DNA of 64,000 nucleotides from Desulfatibacillum aliphaticivorans DSM 15576 (GCF_000429905.1 NZ_AUCT01000002.1:1-64000), one strand, 5' to 3'. Shown: positions 36,884-47,857, numbered from the stretch's first letter. Notes: a model not told the origin generated them from the sequence alone. Program-made: numbers and translations.

Positions 36884-38197
36884 TTACTCGCCCTTGCAAT
36901 GGGATTCATACCGATCCAGGTCTGCTTGCTCGATATAATAAGCATTGGTGACGATGAGAGACCTGTCGTCATACAGGTTTATAAAATGGGTGATTTTTCT
37001 CCCTTGCTCGTCCAAATGAAAAAACTCCGGCGGGTTGCCAAGAAACATCATGGACCCGTCCTTCAAAAAACGATGGTTTCCAGTTATCCTCCGGTGGATA
37101 TTATACTTTTCCCCGTCCACAATCGTTTCCCTTGCGCCGTCAAAGCCCACATATTCGATTTTGGTGGCGTCAAAGTGGGTGCGGTTGTTGAAGACGGATA
37201 TGCCGTCGGCGTGCCATCTTGGAGAGTGTTGACGGTCAAAGCGCTCCATCCACAAAATCTTGGCGGTGCGGGGCTCCACCACCATGACGGCGTCCAGATG
37301 CCTGAAGCTCAGCAGCAGGGCGTCCTTGGGATACCTTGAACAGACGCCTTTATTCACCATCACCGAGTTCTGATGATACGGGTCATCGCATCGGTAGGCC
37401 TTTGTCTTGTTTTTCAAATCCGGATCCTTCTCGTCATAAGCCGTATTTTCCCTATAGTCCTCGGAATAACGGAAGGCGTCGTTCAAGGGAACCCTTAAAA
37501 GGCTCACGTCCGGATTGTTCAGGATAAGATCGCTCATTTTCAAAACGGTCTTGACGCTTTGATCATGGAGATCCACGGCTGCCACAGCGTCCCCCCTCCA
37601 GAGGTACACCTTGCCTTCGTACTCATCCATTTCGTGGTGGAAACCGCTGGGCGGGATTTCCCATTTCAGGTCGCCGCACCAGGAATAGCATCTGAGGGCG
37701 TCCGAATTGTTCGTGATTAGATCGCCCTCTGCGGTTATAAGCATGCGCCTTACGTGCTTGCTTTGCTCCAGGAAGGGGATTTTCCATGATCGCTTGACGG
37801 TGCGGCCGTCCACGCCGATCAGCAGGGCGTAAGGGGAAATGTCGTCCGATGCATCGTGAAAAACCCCGTAAACAAGATAGGCCCCATCTTCTTTCGCCGT
37901 GAGCAAAATCGGCAGATTCTTCTGGCCGGCATAAAAGAAATCGGGCGCAAGCGATTGCTCCGCCCCTATGACGTTGTACTTCCCCCCCTCGAACTGGACG
38001 GTGCTCTGGGAAAACACCCCTTGAAGCCTTTTTAAAAACGGAGTGTCGTCAAAAGGGTCCCCTTTTGCAAAGTCTTCTATCTGGACAAGATAATCCCCCG
38101 CCAGATTCCATGGAAAGCACTCATATCTGGCGAAAAGCACGCCCCAGATAAAAAAAAGAACTGCCACAATATAAATCAACGCGAATCTGGATTTCAT
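36884..38197 (-). CDS. Membrane-anchored arylsulfotransferase-like beta-propeller protein
   Basis: This 437-residue protein has an N-terminal hydrophobic anchor (about residues 5-25) and a large extracytoplasmic part. Repeated motifs such as ALLIGVDGRTVKRSWKIP, LRCYSWCGDLKWEIP, AVMVVEPRTAKILWMERFD and SPRWHADGISVFNN resemble the blades of ASST-type propellers, with the H-x-D/N pattern near the centre. The similarity is by eye and the catalytic His is not certain. The ATG at 38197 has AAGGAAGG seven bases upstream. The next gene on the strand is a membrane acyltransferase, so both could modify surface glycans. Confidence 0.5.
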   Translation of the reverse strand: MKSRFALIYIVAVLFFIWGVLFARYECFPWNLAGDYLVQIEDFAKGDPFDDTPFLKRLQGVFSQSTVQFEGGKYNVIGAEQSLAPDFFYAGQKNLPILLTAKEDGAYLVYGVFHDASDDISPYALLIGVDGRTVKRSWKIPFLEQSKHVRRMLITAEGDLITNNSDALRCYSWCGDLKWEIPPSGFHHEMDEYEGKVYLWRGDAVAAVDLHDQSVKTVLKMSDLILNNPDVSLLRVPLNDAFRYSEDYRENTAYDEKDPDLKNKTKAYRCDDPYHQNSVMVNKGVCSRYPKDALLLSFRHLDAVMVVEPRTAKILWMERFDRQHSPRWHADGISVFNNRTHFDATKIEYVGFDGARETIVDGEKYNIHRRITGNHRFLKDGSMMFLGNPPEFFHLDEQGRKITHFINLYDDRSLIVTNAYYIEQADLDRYESHCKGE

Positions 38198-38445
38198 TAA
38201 ACGACCTTCCTTATAGGCGATTTCCAAACCTGATCCGGAAATGGCGAGCGTCTTTGGGAGAATGAATCTACTTCACACGGAGGTCATACCAGAATTAACC
38301 CACAGACGTCACGGCAAAAAGGGGAGCGAAGGGATAGCCCTGCGAAGCAAGGCCTTCGGCGCATGCGGCGCCCTTGCTAAAAAAGCAGCGCCAGAAAAAA
38401 CGTTTCCGGATGATTCTTTCTTTTAAAGGACAAGCTATCCGAGGC

Positions 38446-38524
38446 GGGTTGGGCGCGGCTCCGGGATGGGCGCGGCCCCGGGATGGGCGCGGCCCCGGGT
38501 TGGGCGCGGCTCCGGGTTGGGCGG
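38446..38524. repeat. 17-bp GC-rich tandem repeat, about 4.6 copies
   Basis: Units begin at 38446, 38463, 38480, 38497 and 38514. The consensus is GGG(T/A)TGGGCGCGGC(T/C)CC. Outer units share the T variant and inner units share the A and C variants, which points to recent duplication by slippage. The last unit is partial. Confidence 0.9.
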
Positions 38525-38587
38525 AATCAAGATTTCGCGGCGGCGGGCGCAGGAGATAAATGCAGGGGAGACGGGATAGTCGGGGAC

Positions 38588-38612
38588 GCCGGCCGGTAGG
38601 CTTCCGGCCGGC
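38588..38612 (-). terminator. GC-rich hairpin after the SCP2 gene
   Basis: GCCGGCCGG at 38588-38596 pairs with CCGGCCGGC at 38604-38612 around a seven-base loop. It lies 11 bp past the stop codon at 38624. No T-run follows, so its strength as a terminator is uncertain. Confidence 0.5.
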
Positions 38613-38623
38613 GCCCCACCCCC

Positions 38624-39148
38624 CTACACCATGCGGCTTTTGGGTTTCGCCCTCTTTCGATTAAGCTTGGCCATTTGGTTGTTGGTTTCCAAAAACCAGG
38701 CCACCATGGCCGCATCCCCTGCTAAGAGTAAGTTTCCGTCTATGATTGCGTTTTTCAAAACCTTTGGTTTGCCCATGGCCATGTCAGCCATGATTTTGCA
38801 TCCGGCCGGGATGGTTTTCCAGATCAAGGAGAAATCCGGCTCCGGGCCCTTTTGGGCCATGGTCCTGATCTTTCCGCCGGAAAAGCAAAACCACCTTTGG
38901 GAGGCCCCCTCCTTGTCCTTCATAAGCAGGGTGAACTCCTTTTCCGCCAGACGCTCCTTAAAGGAATCGTGGCGGAAGGCCGTCATCCTGAACAGCCAGG
39001 TGTAACTGTACATGAGATTGGCAAATCCCATTTTCAGGCCCAGGCCTTCGGCCTTTTTATAAGCGGAGCCGGCCACCGGCGTTTTTAAAAGGCCTTTTCT
39101 CAAACGCCCTGCGCGGACGGTCTGCTTTTTGGTAAAATCTTCGAGCAT
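38624..39148 (-). CDS. SCP2 sterol-carrier-like protein
   Basis: This 174-residue soluble protein has the SCP2 pattern in its second half: FTLLMKDKEGASQRWFCFSGG, then PDFSLIWKT and AIIDGNLLLAGDAAMVAWF. SCP2 domains bind lipids or acyl-CoA. It is the last gene of a three-gene operon with two acyl-CoA dehydrogenases (gap 29 bp), so delivery or buffering of an acyl-CoA substrate is a plausible role. No signal peptide is visible. The assignment is by motif pattern and is moderately sure. Confidence 0.7.
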   Translation of the reverse strand: MLEDFTKKQTVRAGRLRKGLLKTPVAGSAYKKAEGLGLKMGFANLMYSYTWLFRMTAFRHDSFKERLAEKEFTLLMKDKEGASQRWFCFSGGKIRTMAQKGPEPDFSLIWKTIPAGCKIMADMAMGKPKVLKNAIIDGNLLLAGDAAMVAWFLETNNQMAKLNRKRAKPKSRMV

Positions 39149-39177
39149 CGGTTCCTCAAGCGCAAAATTCTACATGG

Positions 39178-40368
39178 TTACTTCAACTCGTTCCTGGAGA
39201 GTTTCAGGATATTCCTGGCCACGATCAGGTGCTGGATCTGGCCGGTGCCCTCAAAGATGTCCAGGATCTTGCTGTCGCGCATCCATTTTTCGGCCAGGTG
39301 CTCGCGGGTGAAGCCCATGGAGCCCAGGAGCTCGCACACCTTTTGGGTGATGAGGGTTCCTGCGCGGCCCGCCTTGGCTTTGGACATGGAGGCTTCCACG
39401 TTGTTGAAAATCTTCTCGTCAGCCATCCAGGAGGCCTTGTAGGTCAGGAGGCGCATGGCTTCCAGGTTGGCTTCCATCATGTAATATTCTTTTTGCATGG
39501 CGCTGACGTTGTTGGTGTTTTCGTTATAGTCCAGGGCTATGCCTGCTTCCTCCATTTTTTGCTTGAGGAATTCCAGGGAGGCGCCGGCCACGCCGTTGGA
39601 CATGGAGGCCACCATGGGGCGGGTGTTGTCAAAAGTCTTCATGACGCCCTTGAAGCCCTCGGTGGATTTCTTGACTTCGGCGCTGCCCAGGATGTTGTCC
39701 TTGGGAATGCGGCAGTCCTTGAGGAAAAAGGTGCCGGTATCGGAAGCCCGGATGCCCAGCTTGTGCTCCAGCTTTTCCAGGGTGAAGCCGGGGGTTCCCT
39801 TTTCCACGATAAAGGACTTGATGCCCGCCTTGCCGGCGCTGGGATCCACGTTGGCCCAGACCACCACGGCGTCGCAACGGTCCGCGCAGGTGACGAAGAT
39901 CTTTTCGCCGTTCAGCACCCACTCGTCCCCGTCCAGAACGGCTGTTGTCTGGATGGAGCCGGCGTCGGAGCCGGAGCCGGGCTCGGTGATGGCCATGGCG
40001 GCCCATTTGGAGCCGAAGCGCTCCATTTGCTCGTCCGTGGCCACGGCGACGATGGCTGCATTGCCAAGGCCGGCGCCGGGGATGCTGAGCATGAGGCCCA
40101 CGTCGCCCCAGCATATGGATTCCACGGTGACGGCCTGGCTCATATTGGAGCCGTTTTTTCTTTCCGCGTCCTTTTTGGGCTTCTCCTCCCCTGCTTTTTT
40201 CTTGGGGCGGCTCATGACGGGCATGCCCTTGAGCACGTCCAGCTCCACGGGGTAGGTGTGCTCCGCTTCGTCGTATTTCCGGGCGATGGGGCGCAGAAGC
40301 CCTTCGGCGAAACCCTTCATCTGGGTTTTCATGTTATCCAGGTAATCAGGCAGTTCCAGATTTATCAT
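39178..40368 (-). CDS. Acyl-CoA dehydrogenase (first of pair, complete)
   Basis: This 396-residue flavoprotein oxidises an acyl-CoA thioester to the enoyl-CoA and passes electrons to ETF. It has the FAD-binding MAITEPGSGSDAGSIQT and the C-terminal catalytic Glu in DIFEGTGQIQ. Residues about 50-75 hold a Lys-rich insertion (RPKKKAGEEKPKKDAERK) uncommon in the family. The ATG at 40368 has GGAGG just upstream. It is cotranscribed with the dehydrogenase gene at 40470 and the SCP2 gene. Substrate chain length is unknown. Confidence 0.92.
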   Translation of the reverse strand: MINLELPDYLDNMKTQMKGFAEGLLRPIARKYDEAEHTYPVELDVLKGMPVMSRPKKKAGEEKPKKDAERKNGSNMSQAVTVESICWGDVGLMLSIPGAGLGNAAIVAVATDEQMERFGSKWAAMAITEPGSGSDAGSIQTTAVLDGDEWVLNGEKIFVTCADRCDAVVVWANVDPSAGKAGIKSFIVEKGTPGFTLEKLEHKLGIRASDTGTFFLKDCRIPKDNILGSAEVKKSTEGFKGVMKTFDNTRPMVASMSNGVAGASLEFLKQKMEEAGIALDYNENTNNVSAMQKEYYMMEANLEAMRLLTYKASWMADEKIFNNVEASMSKAKAGRAGTLITQKVCELLGSMGFTREHLAEKWMRDSKILDIFEGTGQIQHLIVARNILKLSRNELK

Positions 40369-40469
40369 CACATCCTCCTGTTCATCTTAGGGATGATTCA
40401 TTGCATATTTGAAGCGCGGCGGCGGATTTAGTAAACACGCCTCCGCTTGCAGCGACGGATTGGCGGCGC

Positions 40470-41564
40470 TTAGGCCATGGACAAGGCTTCCACGCAGGCG
40501 ATGCTCCGGGCGTTCCGGTACAAACGCTCCACGTTCATTTCCCGGATGTATCCGTGACCGCCGAGAATCTGGACGCCGTAGTCGCAAATTTTCATGGCCA
40601 TTTCACCGGCGTACAGCTTGGCCAAGTAGGCTTCCCGTTTGGCGCTCTTGCCGGCTTCCAGGCGGGAGGCGGCCTGCCAGGCCATGAGCCTGATGGCGTC
40701 TGTCTCGTAAGCCATTTCCGCGATCATAAAGGCGATGGACTGCCTGTGGGCGATGGGTTCGCCGAACTGCTCCCTTTCCACGGCGTATTGCTTGACGATG
40801 TCCAACGAGCAACGGCACATGCCGGCGGCCATGGAAGCCATGGCGACCCGGGAGCGGGCCAGGACGCGGTCGTAATCCACGCCTTTGTCGCCGCCTATGC
40901 GGGCGTCCGCGGGAACCTCGCAGTTTTCCAGGGTGACGGTATTGGTTTCCAGGCTGTAAAGGCCCAGGTTCTTTTCCTTTTCGCTGACGGAAAGGCCTGC
41001 CGCGCCTTTCTCCACCACAAAGAGGTTGTTCTCGCCGTCCAGGCTGGCGGAGACCAGCATCTTTTCGGCCTGGGAGGCGCAGGGTGCAAAGCACTTGACG
41101 CCGTTCAGCACGTAGGAGCCGTTTTTCTTTTCGGCCGTGGTCTTGAGGCTCACCGCGTCCGCTCCGAAATGGGGCTCGCACATGGCCATGGTGTAGACAT
41201 GGTAGTCGTCCGTGCAGGCATTGGGCAAAAAGGCCTTTTTCTGGTCTTCCGTCCCCATGTCGTTGATGGGCGTGATGAACAGGGAGGGGGCCGTGACGGC
41301 GACCGCGTAGGCCATGTCTCCGTAGGCCAGTTCCTCCAAAACCAGGGCGGATAAAATGGGGGAATCCTCCATGCCGTACCCCCCGAACTCCTCGGGCACC
41401 CCGGACACGGAGCAACCCAACTCCCAGGCCTTTTGGACGGCGCTCACGGGAATCTCCCCGGCTTCGTCCATTTCGTGTGCGTTGTCGGCGATGAGATCCT
41501 TCACCAATTTGGAAAAGGAGTCCTTCACCATTTTTTGTTCCTTGGACAACGACAAATCAAACAT
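40470..41564 (-). CDS. Acyl-CoA dehydrogenase (second of pair, short C-terminus)
   Basis: This 364-residue protein is the first gene of the operon. The ATG at 41564 follows GGAGGG, while the frame stays open upstream without a ribosome site. The flavin segment CEPHFGADAVSLKT and GGHGYIREMNVERLYRNAR are recognisable. Where most members have YEGTSEIQ the sequence reads CVEALSMA and ends. A Glu occupies the catalytic position, but the Gly-Thr that normally follow are changed and the final helix is missing. It may form a hetero-oligomer with the complete dehydrogenase encoded next to it, as proposed for some two-subunit dehydrogenases. Confidence 0.88.
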   Translation of the reverse strand: MFDLSLSKEQKMVKDSFSKLVKDLIADNAHEMDEAGEIPVSAVQKAWELGCSVSGVPEEFGGYGMEDSPILSALVLEELAYGDMAYAVAVTAPSLFITPINDMGTEDQKKAFLPNACTDDYHVYTMAMCEPHFGADAVSLKTTAEKKNGSYVLNGVKCFAPCASQAEKMLVSASLDGENNLFVVEKGAAGLSVSEKEKNLGLYSLETNTVTLENCEVPADARIGGDKGVDYDRVLARSRVAMASMAAGMCRCSLDIVKQYAVEREQFGEPIAHRQSIAFMIAEMAYETDAIRLMAWQAASRLEAGKSAKREAYLAKLYAGEMAMKICDYGVQILGGHGYIREMNVERLYRNARSIACVEALSMA

Positions 41565-41702
41565 AGTACCCTCCATCTGTGTTCGTTTTGCTATCGATTC
41601 GGAAAATACCGGGCTGGTGCATCGTGCGTCCCTAAGGGGGCCGGTTTGGGAGAGCGATCCGGCCTGTTTTTGGGACGGCCCGGTCTGAGCAGGCGCTATT
41701 TT

Positions 41703-41755
41703 AGACTGACGTGTCAGTCTTTGGGCCATCATAAAGATTTTTTTCGCTTAGTCAA
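41703..41755 (-). promoter_or_regulatory. Promoter and TetR-type operator of the acyl-CoA dehydrogenase operon
   Basis: On the minus strand TTGACT (41750-41755) and TATGAT (41728-41733) are spaced by 16 bases. Directly downstream, covering about +1 to +18, is the palindrome AGACTGAC-GT-GTCAGTCT (41703-41720), a good operator for a TetR-family fatty-acid regulator. The start codon at 41564 is about 155 bases downstream of the predicted transcription start. Confidence 0.75.
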
Positions 41756-42060
41756 TCTTTTTTTGAACACACGGTCATTTTTTTTACAAGTAAAAATAAA
41801 AAGAAAACTAGTGCTTTTTTTGATTTAACAAAAAAAACAAGGAGCAAATTACTTTTTGGTATATAATTGAATAAATTACCTATTATTTAGCAATAATTGA
41901 CTAAACTAGTAAAATTGAATTCCCAATATTGAACGGATGCTTTCTATGAACGCCCATTGATGCCCCCCGGGCGCCTGTTGCCGAACGATTTGAGGGGCTT
42001 TGGCCGCTGCGTCCAATAGGGAAGCCCCCCCTGGACTGAGCTCAAAGGCCCCAACGCCTT
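41756..42060. other. AT-rich intergenic region
   Basis: Long A and T runs dominate from 41756 to about 41930. From 42000 to 42040 GGGGCTTT and AAGCCCC form an imperfect hairpin that could terminate the DUF3781 gene. No gene is supported. Confidence 0.4.
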
Positions 42061-42330
42061 TCAATCATTCGTTATTTTTTTTGCGGTAATAATGGTAAAC
42101 GAATTGGCATTAATAGTTAAGACGGCATTAAATGCCGAACAGGTGAAATAGTGATTTTTACCCTTGCTTTCTATGGCGGCAATGGGCGTTGCCAAAATTA
42201 TCCTTTTTAGAAATTTTTCCGTTTCAATATCAGAAAAATGCGTTATCCCGAGATTTTTCTTGATCCTCATAAACCCCAATTGGGTGTTTTTGAATTGATC
42301 CGCTATGGTTGTTCTTAAATCTTCGTCCAT
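42061..42330 (-). CDS. DUF3781 family protein
   Basis: This 89-residue protein has the DUF3781 signature: a TQLGFMRIKKNLGI stretch at the N-terminus and, near the C-terminus, IESKGKNHYF and LTINANSFTIITAKK. The family is small, soluble and of unknown function. The ATG at 42330 is chosen because GGGAGGG lies about ten bases upstream; the frame stays open for 17 more codons. The composition is more AT-rich than neighbouring genes. Confidence 0.75.
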   Translation of the reverse strand: MDEDLRTTIADQFKNTQLGFMRIKKNLGITHFSDIETEKFLKRIILATPIAAIESKGKNHYFTCSAFNAVLTINANSFTIITAKKITND

Positions 42331-42478
42331 TCCTTTTGTTCCCTCCCTGCTTTTGACAAGGCGGTCGGAGGCGGGTCGCACGTCTCAAGGACGGCGGATT
42401 GCATTATAGGCGCTTTGTTCTCATTAAAGGCCCTACGCAATAAGACTTAACACGACTGAGTCATTATAAAAGCAGGCC

Positions 42479-43141
42479 CTAATAATAACCGGGGCCGTCC
42501 TCCTGCTCCATTTGTTCACGAAGCACTTCCCGGTATCTGAAAATGGCCTCCTCATTCAATTCCCGCTCCTCTTTTTCAGTGAGAAGTTTATTTTGGGGTT
42601 GGATTTCGCTCTGGTCTTCAAGCCGCCCTATAGAAAGATTCGCTCCCGTATGCATCCAGATATCCCCGAAAGGAAAAATTCGCAATCCTAACACTGCTCC
42701 CACAGCATCTTGTTTAGCGATTGACCGGTCAAGAATAAAATTCTCTTCGCCGCTCACGATATCCAGGCCGATAAAGCCTGCAGGGCGGATGACCTCTTTT
42801 ACCCAAAAAACCGAAAAGCGGGCCTTGACCATATTCTCCAACAAATTTTTTTGGTCGCTTCCCTGGGGATAGCGGTTGAGGTTAAGCATTTGCCGGACAA
42901 GGCTCATCCCCCGGGGCCGGTGCATGTAAATCAGATAATCATGATAAACGTCGCTTTCCAACTCATGTTCAAAAACCACGACTTTTTTGCCGTCCTGCCT
43001 GGCTAACATTCCCAGGCGTTTGGCGCAGGCCAAAAACGCGTCCTTTTTCGCCAGCCCAATAATTTCCATTTGCAGTTGGGTCAATATGGGCCAGACCCTT
43101 TTGTATTCTTTTACGGTCTTTTCCAAGTCATTGGGAATCAT
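42479..43141 (-). CDS. Hypothetical protein
   Basis: This 220-residue soluble protein matches no family I recognise. The ATG at 43141 with GGAGAG upstream is preferred over an in-frame start at 43189. There is no signal peptide or membrane helix. The middle contains HDYLIYMHRPRGMSLVRQM and a short stretch DIVSGEENFILDRS, and the C-terminus is acidic and helical with repeated Glu. It is separated from the DUF3781 gene by about 150 bp and divergent from the NUDIX gene. Confidence 0.6.
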   Translation of the reverse strand: MIPNDLEKTVKEYKRVWPILTQLQMEIIGLAKKDAFLACAKRLGMLARQDGKKVVVFEHELESDVYHDYLIYMHRPRGMSLVRQMLNLNRYPQGSDQKNLLENMVKARFSVFWVKEVIRPAGFIGLDIVSGEENFILDRSIAKQDAVGAVLGLRIFPFGDIWMHTGANLSIGRLEDQSEIQPQNKLLTEKEERELNEEAIFRYREVLREQMEQEDGPGYY

Positions 43142-43250
43142 GGTGCGTTTTCTCTCCTTGGATGAAATTATTTGTAAAATAGCATACAATCAGGAAAGAG
43201 CATAGGAGTTGACATTGAGAAGTCCAGATTTTTAAGAAGGAGCCGAGGCC

Positions 43251-43667
43251 ATGAAAAAAATCCCCCGGATCGGGGTTGCGGTGATTGTGTATAAGGAGGG
43301 CGAGGTTTTGCTTGGATTGCGGAAAAACGCCCACGGCGAGGGAACCTGGGCCTTGCCCGGCGGCCATTTGGAGTTTGGGGAAAGCCCGGAAAAGTGCGCG
43401 GTCCGCGAGGTCATGGAGGAAACCGGCATGTCCGTCAAAAACATGCGGCCGGGCCCTTACACCAACGACCTGTTTGAAAAGGAGGGCAAGCATTACATCA
43501 CCCTGTTCATGGTCTGCGAGTACGCCTCCGGGGACTTGACCTTAAGGGAGCCCCACAAGTGTTCCGGGTGGGAGTGGTTCGCCCCGGACGCCTTGCCTGA
43601 ACCCCGGTTTTTATCCCTGCAGAATCTCTTAATGAAAGGCTTTCCCCGATCAGTTGCATCGCCATGA
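43251..43667 (+). CDS. NUDIX hydrolase (MutT/NUDT15-like)
   Basis: This 138-residue enzyme hydrolyses a nucleoside diphosphate linked to another group. The Nudix box is complete: GGHLEFGES, then CAVREVMEETGM, which supplies the REUXEE metal ligands. The start ATG at 43251 follows AAGGAG. The short length and the box context (TWALPGGHLEFGE, GWEWFAPDALP) fit the NUDT15/MutT-like subgroup that removes damaged nucleotides. The substrate is not certain. Confidence 0.9.
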   Translation: MKKIPRIGVAVIVYKEGEVLLGLRKNAHGEGTWALPGGHLEFGESPEKCAVREVMEETGMSVKNMRPGPYTNDLFEKEGKHYITLFMVCEYASGDLTLREPHKCSGWEWFAPDALPEPRFLSLQNLLMKGFPRSVASP

Positions 43668-44056
43668 TTGAGGCGCGGCCTTGGCGCAAAATTAGAACGC
43701 CTTTACCCGCACTCTGTTCATTTATTCCTGCCATGCAGGAAAATTGACGTTTTTTCAAATTGTTAGCCAAGATTTTTGACGCTGTAAATAGTTGAATCAT
43801 CTTTCCGACTCCTACTCAAGCCTTAAAATTTACCAAAAAATATCATTTAAAATACTTAACAAATGGTTTAATAATAGCATAAAATTAGTAAATCCAAGAT
43901 TTAAAGTGATTTATGACTTACTATGGCATACTAATTGCTTCAGATCTATGCCTAATATGCTGTTTATCAGTGCCTACATACAAAACGCCGGGCGAGGCTT
44001 AAGGCCCGCCCCTTTTCCGGCCAGGCCGGATAACCCGGACACAGGAAATGAAAGCC
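43668..44056. other. Intergenic region
   Basis: This 389-bp AT-rich stretch separates the NUDIX gene from a receiver gene. I see no supported gene, operator or clear promoter. Confidence 0.4.
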
Positions 44057-44425
44057 ATGAAATCCCGTATTCTTGTTGTTGACGATGAATCCATGATTCG
44101 CAGCATGCTGCGCCAGGTTCTGGAATCGGACGGGTATGAGGTCTATGAGGCCTCGGATGGAATGGCGGCTCAAAACATTTACAGGGAAGAGCCCTTTGAC
44201 GTGATCATTACGGATCTCGCCATGCCGGAGCGAAACGGCCTGGAAGTGATCGATGAAGTGACCAGGAGCTTTCCCCACGTCAAAATCATCGCCATGTCGG
44301 CCAATGCTTCCGGGGGAGGCGGGGTGGATCTGGCCTCGGCCCGGAACAAGGGGGCGCACAGGACCTTTCCCAAGCCTTTTGGGATGGGGGACCTGAAAAG
44401 CGCGGTCAAGGCCCTGCTGGCGTAG
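44057..44425 (+). CDS. Single-domain response regulator receiver
   Basis: This 122-residue receiver domain has the acidic pair in VVDDES, the phospho-acceptor Asp in IITDLAMPERNG, Ser in IAMSAN and Lys in FPKPFG. The loop after strand 4 carries a Gly run (ASGGGGVDLASARNKGAH) in place of a typical short turn. The ATG at 44057 is preferred over 44048 because of spacing to AGGA. There is no output domain. No kinase gene is adjacent. Confidence 0.88.
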   Translation: MKSRILVVDDESMIRSMLRQVLESDGYEVYEASDGMAAQNIYREEPFDVIITDLAMPERNGLEVIDEVTRSFPHVKIIAMSANASGGGGVDLASARNKGAHRTFPKPFGMGDLKSAVKALLA

Positions 44426-44631
44426 CCCCGGGTTTCCCGGGCTTCCCCCATTGGCGATTGTCGTGCTGCAACCCGCGGAGGGCGGGGCTTTTACGCCTTT
44501 GCGCTTCTCCACCGGACTTTTTCTTTCCAATTTTTTCCATTATAGACTTTATTAAATCTTCCCGTGTGTTTATATTAGTATAATAGGATTGATTCGCGTT
44601 CTTTAACCATTTACCAAGGCTTCCTAATTAT

Positions 44632-45426
44632 ATGCCAAATTCAGCGCCCGTCAGGACCCATCATTTGGATTCGCAACATACCTATCAGTCCCTGATCATC
44701 GCCCACCGCGGGGTTCCTGAAGCGGCCAGGGAAAACACTCTGGCGTCCTTTGATGAAGCGTGGAACCAGAATGCGGACGGAATAGAAACCGACGTGCACC
44801 TTACCCGCGACGGCCTGATCGTGTGCCACCACGACCCGGTTATATCCCGCACGCTTTTCGGCGATCTTGAAATTGCCAAGGCATCCTATAAAAAGGCCAA
44901 ACGCGCCTTTGGCAAGGGAATCCGGCAAGGGGAGCACCTGCCGTTGCTCTCCGAAGTTTTGGAGACTCTGCCCGAAGGAAAGCGTTTGTTCATAGAAATC
45001 AAATGCGGCCCTGAAATCGTTCCGGTTTTAAAACAGATTCTGGAAGAGTCTCCGGCGCCCCCGGAAAACATCGCCGTCATCTGCTTTAACCCGGAAGTCA
45101 TCCGCGATTGGAAGGAAGCCGTCCCGGAGGTGAAGGGCTTTTGGCTTTCCAGCTATTTAAAGGAAACCTACCTGCCCTATCAGGCCAACACGCCCTCCGG
45201 CCTCTTGAAAAAAGCTCGGACCGCTAACGCGGACGGCATCAGCATCGAACAGCAGGAGTCCCTGGACAAAACCCTGGTGCAGTATTTGAACAACCAGGGC
45301 CTGGAGGTTCACGTGTGGACTGTGGACACGCCCCAGCAGGCGTCGTGGTACCGGGGCATGGGCCTGCATTCCATCACGACCAACCATCCGGAAAAGGTCC
45401 GGGAGTACTTCAGCCGCAATTCATAG
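44632..45426 (+). CDS. Glycerophosphodiester phosphodiesterase
   Basis: This 264-residue enzyme has the GDPD motifs: HRG (IIAHRGVPEAARENT), ExD (GIETDVHLT), HHD and IEIK, with the calcium ligands in place. It releases glycerol-3-phosphate and an alcohol from phospholipid head groups. There is no signal peptide, so it is the cytosolic UgpQ-like form. The ATG at 44632 has only a weak AAGG upstream. The gene stands alone between receiver and acetyl-CoA synthetase genes. Confidence 0.9.
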   Translation: MPNSAPVRTHHLDSQHTYQSLIIAHRGVPEAARENTLASFDEAWNQNADGIETDVHLTRDGLIVCHHDPVISRTLFGDLEIAKASYKKAKRAFGKGIRQGEHLPLLSEVLETLPEGKRLFIEIKCGPEIVPVLKQILEESPAPPENIAVICFNPEVIRDWKEAVPEVKGFWLSSYLKETYLPYQANTPSGLLKKARTANADGISIEQQESLDKTLVQYLNNQGLEVHVWTVDTPQQASWYRGMGLHSITTNHPEKVREYFSRNS

Positions 45427-45916
45427 TTAAGGGATGGAGGGGCGGCTGCGCCCGGTATTCAGAGCGGGGCGCCTTTTCTCAGACTTAATGCCGCGCCCGA
45501 AGATTTAGTTAAACCAAAGGACAAATCGACTCCAGGTCGAAGCGCAGTTCCAGGGAGAAGCGGCGCTTATTCAGCAACTCTCCCTTGTTATGGGCCTGAA
45601 CGCCGCTCACACAAGAAAAATGTTTTCGAGTGAAATTTTTTACCCAATTTTTTTATGGTCATAAAACCATTGAACGTGATATCGTTGTATCAACCTTACC
45701 GGAAGTCGTCCTGTCGGCCGACGGGATGTTCCCCGGCTTTATCCAAGCAGTTCAGCCGTAATCTCCAAGTTGCCTCTGGCTAGTAAATATCCTTTTTCGA
45801 AGTTTTATTTCGTCTCTTTTAAAATCAAAAATCAAGCCCTCGCCTGTAGTGGGTTTAGTGTTTGGAAGCTGCTCGTTGTTTGTAACAGGAACCGTTTCAG
45901 CAAAGGAGAAGCAAGC
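45427..45916. other. Intergenic region upstream of the acetyl-CoA synthetase gene
   Basis: It contains a coding-like stretch on the minus strand (about 45507-45653), which reads as a 47-residue C-terminal fragment ending at a TAA. A frame open from 45770 into the synthetase gene has no ribosome site. I see no clear promoter for acs. Confidence 0.4.

Positions 45917-47857
<1,941 letters not shown>

Larger units (their letters stand above)
38198..38623. other. Intergenic region with tandem repeats and a GC hairpin
   Basis: It holds a 17-bp tandem repeat (38446-38524) and a 9-bp GC hairpin at 38588-38612, which may stop transcription of the acyl-CoA dehydrogenase operon although no T-run follows. 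No gene is supported. Confidence 0.5.

Noticed and set aside
45770..45916. N-terminal extension of acetyl-CoA synthetase
   Set aside because: Acs proteins start near the ATG at 45917, which has AAAGGAG; the extension is not conserved in character.
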